Shown here piece after piece: positions 5,233-7,228 of a DNA stretch of 7,228 bases; positions within the stretch are counted from its first letter, which is position 1, and every line of letters starts with the position of its first letter. The notes beneath the pieces were generated by a model. The model saw only the letters and a program-made list of their open reading frames with translations. It had not been told where the DNA came from and did not search any database. The position numbers and the translations under genes were made by a program. The DNA comes from DATDAH01 sp036525535 (lineage in GTDB: Bacteria > Actinomycetota > Acidimicrobiia > Acidimicrobiales > DATDAH01): contig DATDAH010000204.1 of assembly GCA_036525535.1 (NCBI GenBank), forward strand, positions 1 to 7,228, in the 5' to 3' direction.

Positions 5233-6582
5233 TCAGCGGCTGGCCGCGGTCAGGGCGTTGAGGAGCCCCTTGCCGTAGAAGTTGTTGTTCCCCGAGCCCC
5301 CGCTGCAGAACTGCACCGGGGCGTCGAAGAACTCGACGCCAGGATCGAGCGCGGCCGGGCAAGGCTGACCGGTCGCCGTGCTGCGCAGCAGCGCCGCGAC
5401 CGCACCTTGCGACATGCCCGGATGGGCGGCCCGAATGAGTGCCACCACACCGGCAGCGTGCGGCGCCGCCATCGACGTCCCGTTCAACCAGGCGTAGTAG
5501 TTGCCGCTGGCGTCCTGGACGAGGCGCCCGAGTTCGGCCTCGAGGTCGAGGTCGCTGGCGGTCGAGGAATACGTCGACAGCACCCGCCCACGGTTCGGAT
5601 CGAACGTCGGGGTCTGGAAGCGCGAGCCACCCGGCGCGGTGACGCCGGTGAGGTTGCCGTAGCTCGAGTACCACGACAGCAGGTTCTCCGCGCCGGTCGC
5701 GGTCACGACGACCACACCAGCGATCTCCTGGGGAAGCACCACGCAGGAGTTGTTGACCGGCCGGGACACCGCCGCGTCCGGTGGGAAGTCCGGGCTGATC
5801 TCGTCCGATACCGGGTGGTTGAGATCGATGCCCTCGTTCCCGGCCGCGGCGATCAGGACCACCCCGCGCTGCTGCGCGTAGCGGGCGGCGGCCGAAATGG
5901 CCCGGATGATCGCCCTCTGCTCCGTCTCGTTGCGGCAGTTGAACAGCCACGGATCGGCGAAGAAGCTCATGTTCACCGCATCAAGGTGCTGGTCACCGGC
6001 GTAGCGCAGCGCGTCCACCACCGACTGGGTGAAGAAGTAGCCCTGTTCGGTCCCGGCCTTGAGCACGACGACCGTGGCCTGAGGAGCGACGCCTGACACG
6101 CCTACGCCGTTGATCGGCGCCGCGATCGTGCCCGCGGTGTGGGTGCCGTGACCGGCAAGGTCCTGGAGGGCGGCCTTGTTCGAGCAGTCACCCCTCGTGA
6201 CCTGCTCGGCCGGGTTGGCGGTCGGCGTATCGGCATAGAGGAACACACAGGACGCGGCCACGTCGACGTTCGGCATGATGTCGCTGTTGGTGAGATCGAT
6301 GCCGGTGTCGATGTCACCGATGCGGGCGCCCCTCCCCTGATTGACCGCGTACGACTCAGCCGACGTGGCGTGGATGGCGCGCATGTCCCACTGGCAGGCG
6401 CTCAGGGGTTCCGGGCCTACGTTCACCGGCACGCTGTACAGCGAGGCGCAGGCCGCCGCCTCGGCCGACGCAGGGTTCGTCCCCGGCGGCGCGGCCGACG
6501 CGCTGCCGACCCCGGCGTACGAAAACATCGTCAACGTGACCCCTGCTCCGACGAGCAGACGTCGAACTCTGTGTTTGGACAT
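5233..6582 (-). CDS. Secreted S8 family (subtilisin-like) serine peptidase
   Basis: A 449-residue secreted endopeptidase. ATG at 6582 is chosen because GGGGGGA lies 6 nt upstream; earlier in-frame ATG (6597) and GTG (6618) starts would lengthen the signal peptide without a better site. Residues 1-30 form a Sec signal peptide: a basic start (SKHRVRR), a hydrophobic core, and cleavage expected after ASA at 28-30. The catalytic triad is complete: D92 in GDIDTGID, H145 in GHGTHTAG, S370 in NGTSMAAPHAAG. N249 in AAAGNEG is the oxyanion residue. About 55 residues lie between the signal and the catalytic domain, without a recognisable I9 inhibitor prodomain. Eight cysteines (45, 63, 112, 133, 216, 280, 408, 426) suggest disulfides in the exported enzyme. 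No C-terminal anchor or cell-wall domain is visible, so it is probably released. It is likely transcribed alone, from a promoter at 6645-6673 to the hairpin at 5169-5197. Substrate unknown. Confidence 0.96.
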   Translation of the reverse strand: MSKHRVRRLLVGAGVTLTMFSYAGVGSASAAPPGTNPASAEAAACASLYSVPVNVGPEPLSACQWDMRAIHATSAESYAVNQGRGARIGDIDTGIDLTNSDIMPNVDVAASCVFLYADTPTANPAEQVTRGDCSNKAALQDLAGHGTHTAGTIAAPINGVGVSGVAPQATVVVLKAGTEQGYFFTQSVVDALRYAGDQHLDAVNMSFFADPWLFNCRNETEQRAIIRAISAAARYAQQRGVVLIAAAGNEGIDLNHPVSDEISPDFPPDAAVSRPVNNSCVVLPQEIAGVVVVTATGAENLLSWYSSYGNLTGVTAPGGSRFQTPTFDPNRGRVLSTYSSTASDLDLEAELGRLVQDASGNYYAWLNGTSMAAPHAAGVVALIRAAHPGMSQGAVAALLRSTATGQPCPAALDPGVEFFDAPVQFCSGGSGNNNFYGKGLLNALTAASR

Positions 6583-6644
6583 CGAGTGTCCCCCCATCTC
6601 TGTTCGCAGCCGTCCCACGGAGGCTGCCCTTTCCCGCGTCGCCG

Positions 6645-6673
6645 ACCGTAGATGAACGGCTCACGGCGGGCAA
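6645..6673 (-). promoter_or_regulatory. Candidate promoter of the S8 peptidase gene
   Basis: On the minus strand TTGCCC (6673-6668), a 17-nt spacer and TACGGT (6650-6645) fit a housekeeping sigma-70 promoter of actinobacterial type. Transcription would start near 6638, giving a leader of about 56 nt before the ATG at 6582. Confidence 0.5.
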
Positions 6674-6676
6674 CAT

Positions 6677-6883
6677 GTGTCGCCCGGTTCCTCGAGCCAC
6701 CATTGGGGCGCGCCGGGCAGCACGTCCGCCTTGTTCTTCCCGGACTCGACGGAACACAGCGAACAGGTTTGCGGTCGCTTGGTCGAGCATCCCCGTGGTC
6801 ACGAGGTCGGCCCCGGCACCGACTCCTGCACCGACGACAGCGGCACCGCTACTGGCTGCGAGACCACCACCGGCATACCCTGA
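6677..6883 (+). CDS. Possible small protein, 68 residues (uncertain)
   Basis: From GTG at 6677 to TGA at 6881-6883, nearly all codons end in G or C, a bias close to that of the real genes and stronger than in the overlapping minus-strand frame. The product is rich in Ser, Thr, Gly and Asp with three Cys (near residues 32, 51 and 61). It has no signal peptide or membrane segment. The stop lies 4 nt before the ATG of the next gene, an operon-like spacing. Against it, the start has only a weak purine stretch upstream, I recognise no family, and the next gene's -10 box overlaps its end. It may be a remnant of a longer gene, since the frame stays open only to 6656. Confidence 0.3.
   Translation: MSPGSSSHHWGAPGSTSALFFPDSTEHSEQVCGRLVEHPRGHEVGPGTDSCTDDSGTATGCETTTGIP
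6876..6881 (+). promoter_or_regulatory. Leaderless-type -10 box before the right-edge gene
   Basis: TACCCT (TANNNT) is followed by exactly 6 nt and the ATG at 6888, the same geometry as at the cyclase gene. No Shine-Dalgarno motif precedes this ATG, so a leaderless transcript explains the start. The -35 region is not convincing. Confidence 0.45.
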
Positions 6884-6887
6884 ACGG

Positions 6888-7228
6888 ATGGCGGGGAAAG
6901 CGAAGTACGCGGAACGGATGGCGAGCCACGTGGGGGAGCCCATCGACGCCGCCTGCCCGATCACCCACTCGGGAGGAACGGCCGGCCGGATCGGTGGCGC
7001 CGTGGGTGGCGGGGTCGGTGCCGGCATCGCGTCGACGGGGAGGGCGGGGGAGTCCGACCTCGAGATCCCGCAGTTCGCGTGGCTCGGTCTCGGGGCCGCC
7101 CACTTCACGCTGACCAAGGCCAGCGCCATGGGCAAGCCCACCGGCGATCCCTTGGCCCGTCTGGCCTACCAGGACGTCAGCGGGGTCGAGCTGACGTCGG
7201 GGAAGGCATCGGTCCAAGCCGACCTCGA
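6888..7228 (+). CDS. Hypothetical protein with Gly-rich segment and PH-like region (partial)
   Basis: The frame is open from ATG at 6888 to the right edge: 113 codons, no stop. An in-frame ATG at 6918 is an alternative; I chose the first because of the -10 box 6 nt before it. The product starts with a charged helical segment (residues 3-20), then a Gly/Ala-rich stretch (29-49, including GRIGGAVGGGVGAGI). A strand-rich part follows with FAWLGLGAAHFTLTKA (63-78) and GDPLARLAYQDVSGVELTSG (86-105). That pattern, a hydrophobic strand with a Leu-Thr turn followed by a Val-rich strand and a G-K turn, resembles small bacterial PH-like domains that bind membranes or proteins. The resemblance is inference from pattern only. 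The Gly/Ala stretch is hydrophobic enough for membrane contact but is not a clear transmembrane helix. Third codon positions are strongly G/C, which supports real coding. Function unknown; the C-terminus is missing. Confidence 0.75.
   Translation, partial: MAGKAKYAERMASHVGEPIDAACPITHSGGTAGRIGGAVGGGVGAGIASTGRAGESDLEIPQFAWLGLGAAHFTLTKASAMGKPTGDPLARLAYQDVSGVELTSGKASVQADL

Noticed and set aside
3740..5278. 512-codon plus-strand frame
   Set aside because: It is the antisense shadow of the hydrolase-cyclase gene, whose motifs prove the minus-strand reading. Long antisense frames are expected at high GC.
6356..7141. 261-codon minus-strand frame over the divergent gap
   Set aside because: Its third codon positions are much less G/C-rich than the plus-strand readings. 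It also overlaps the N-terminus of the S8 peptidase and the right-edge gene.

Overview
The window is GC-rich, with strong G/C preference at third codon positions on both strands, GTG starts, TANNNT-type -10 boxes and likely leaderless genes. This points to a high-GC Actinomycetota chromosome. The gene types would fit the Acidimicrobiia or a relative, but that placement is inference. I see no phage module, insertion sequence, CRISPR array or intact RNA gene.

Layout. At 1-994 (minus) is the N-terminal part of a membrane-anchored or exported beta-propeller-like protein that runs off the left edge. The 995-1499 gap holds a degraded tRNA-Val(UAC)-like element, several inverted repeats and a candidate promoter. 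A DUF2252/COG4320 protein (1500-2927, plus) and an unrecognised acidic 176-residue protein (3017-3547, plus) follow. Converging on them is an alpha/beta-hydrolase-fold plus class III nucleotide cyclase fusion (3569-4903, minus). The 4904-5232 gap contains an orphan C-terminal-like coding scrap and a 12-bp hairpin terminator. A secreted S8 (subtilisin-family) peptidase occupies 5233-6582 (minus). The divergent gap 6583-6887 holds a good promoter for the peptidase, a possible small Cys-containing ORF and a leaderless-type -10 box. A Gly-rich protein with a PH-like C-terminal part (6888 onward, plus) runs off the right edge.

How the genes relate. Most look like single-gene transcription units in alternating orientation, so I see no operon-level pathway. 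The most informative points are four. The cyclase's hydrolase domain appears to have lost its whole catalytic triad while the cyclase keeps its metal-binding and transition-state residues, suggesting a sensor role. The DUF2252 protein carries kinase-like motifs in an unusual order. Two genes share a TANNNT box exactly 6 nt before the start codon. The tRNA-like element keeps acceptor and T arms but has lost the D-arm and variable region. I do not see strong evidence for a wholly new multi-gene system.
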